Shown: piece after piece, positions 32,198-32,532 of the stretch
How positions within the stretch are numbered: position 1 is the stretch's first letter
How the letters are laid out: every line of letters begins with the position of its first letter
DNA from: Vermamoeba vermiformis
Taxonomy: Eukaryota > Tubulinea > Echinamoebida
DNA length: 32,532 nt
Assembly: GCA_045837725.1 (NCBI GenBank)
Contig: JBEWZL010000024.1
Coordinates: forward strand, 1-32,532
Direction: 5' to 3'
Program-made: the position numbers and the translations under genes
The notes under the pieces: model-generated
Database searches by the model: none
Seen by the model: only the letters and a program-made list of their open reading frames with translations
Told to the model about the DNA's origin: nothing

Positions 32198-32461
32198 GTG
32201 ACGTGTTCCACGTTGTGGTGTGACATGAGCACGAAAGTGACTGCTGTGGTTAGACGTAAGACTCTCCACATGTATGTGTGGGTATGAGTCAGAATGAGCC
32301 TTCCACAGTAGAATTGCCACTGGTCTATTGGACTCTCCTAAGTGACGTGTTCCACGTTGTGGTGTGACATGAGCACGAAAGTGACTGCTGCAGTTAGACG
32401 TAAGACTCTCCACATGTATGTGTGGGTATGAGTCAGAATGAGCCTTCTGCAGTAGAATTGC
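32198..32461. repeat. Two direct 120-bp repeats with covarying hairpin
   Basis: Copies at 32198-32317 and 32342-32461 are separated by 24 bp. They differ at only four positions, and these form two paired changes. CTGCTGTGG...CCACAGTAG in copy 1 becomes CTGCTGCAG...CTGCAGTAG in copy 2, so both copies keep the same 9-bp stem with one G-T pair. A second inner stem is GACTC/GAGTC, with CCACAT facing ATGTGTGG. The repeats start 38 bp after the stop of the USP-piggyBac gene, so they may be 3'-UTR structure or subterminal transposon repeats. Confidence 0.9.
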
Positions 32462-32480
32462 TTAGATAAGAGTTCAAAAA

Positions 32481-32532
32481 ACCCATTTTTCAGTGATGGG
32501 TATCGTATACCCTTGCAGTTGGTTAAGGAATA
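32481..32532. repeat. Small inverted repeats and TTAA near window end
   Basis: ACCCAT (32481-32486) pairs with ATGGGT (32496-32501), and GGGTAT (32498-32503) pairs with ATACCC (32507-32512). TTAA, the piggyBac target sequence, lies at 32523-32526. This could be the 3' terminus of a piggyBac element, but no matching 5' terminal repeat was found, so the call is tentative. Confidence 0.3.

Noticed and set aside
1-32532. tRNA, rRNA or CRISPR array
   Set aside because: No cloverleaf B-box with paired arms, no rRNA sequence and no regularly spaced repeats were seen by eye; weak RNA genes could be missed.

Overview
The window is eukaryotic nuclear DNA from a gene-dense genome. Nearly every gene is split by short GT-AG introns, mostly 35-60 nt and a few of 120-250 nt, with AATAAA signals close to the stops. 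Conserved eukaryotic genes (CTNNBL1, cytochrome b5, a PLAA-type PUL protein, a GATA-finger protein, an F-box/LRR protein, a KCTD-type BTB protein) fit a small-genome opisthokont, either a unicellular relative of animals or a microscopic animal. The sequence alone does not fix the lineage. Several genes look bacterial in ancestry but carry spliceosomal introns, so they are resident genes rather than contamination.

Layout. 1-4700 is a whole-looking tyrosine-recombinase (YR) retroelement of the DIRS superfamily (PAT/Ngaro type, minus strand) with the diagnostic split direct repeats. It ends inside a KCTD-type BTB coding exon (4702-5376, +). 5794-7873 (-) is an F-box/LRR gene with eight visible exons. 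8179-10090 (-) is an intron-bearing PBP4/DacB-family D-alanyl-D-alanine carboxypeptidase, and 10507-11770 (-) is a bacterial-type alkaline-phosphatase-superfamily gene. An orphan plus-strand terminal exon (10158-10387) lies between them. 12200-12442 (+) is soluble cytochrome b5. 12713-13920 (-) is a GATA-finger protein with a PHD-like C-terminus. 14940-16585 (-) is an unrecognised, probably mitochondrial protein. 16780-17213 (+) is a Pro/Gly/Met-rich then Arg-rich protein fragment. 17765-18724 (-) is a secreted protein with two beta-sandwich-like halves. 19299-19953 (-) is a small multi-pass membrane protein. 20250-21130 holds only tentative coding, including a COX7C-like piece.

The right third is plus-strand. 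21195-24415 encodes a deubiquitinase in which an A20/Cezanne/VCPIP1-like OTU domain is joined to the PFU-like and PUL modules of PLAA/Ufd3, the p97/Cdc48 adaptor. 25150-27603 is CTNNBL1. 27829-28700 is an unrecognised three-exon gene. 29203-32159 is a seven-exon gene fusing a compact USP-type deubiquitinase to a complete-looking piggyBac-family DDD transposase with its cysteine-rich tail. Just downstream lie two 120-bp repeats whose only four differences are paired compensatory changes in one hairpin stem.

The most notable items are the two deubiquitinase fusions. One (OTU-PFU-PUL) joins in one chain activities that PLAA, an OTU protease and p97 carry out together elsewhere. The other (USP-piggyBac) gives a transposase its own deubiquitinase. 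Also notable are the structured repeat pair and the run of bacterial-like enzymes with introns.
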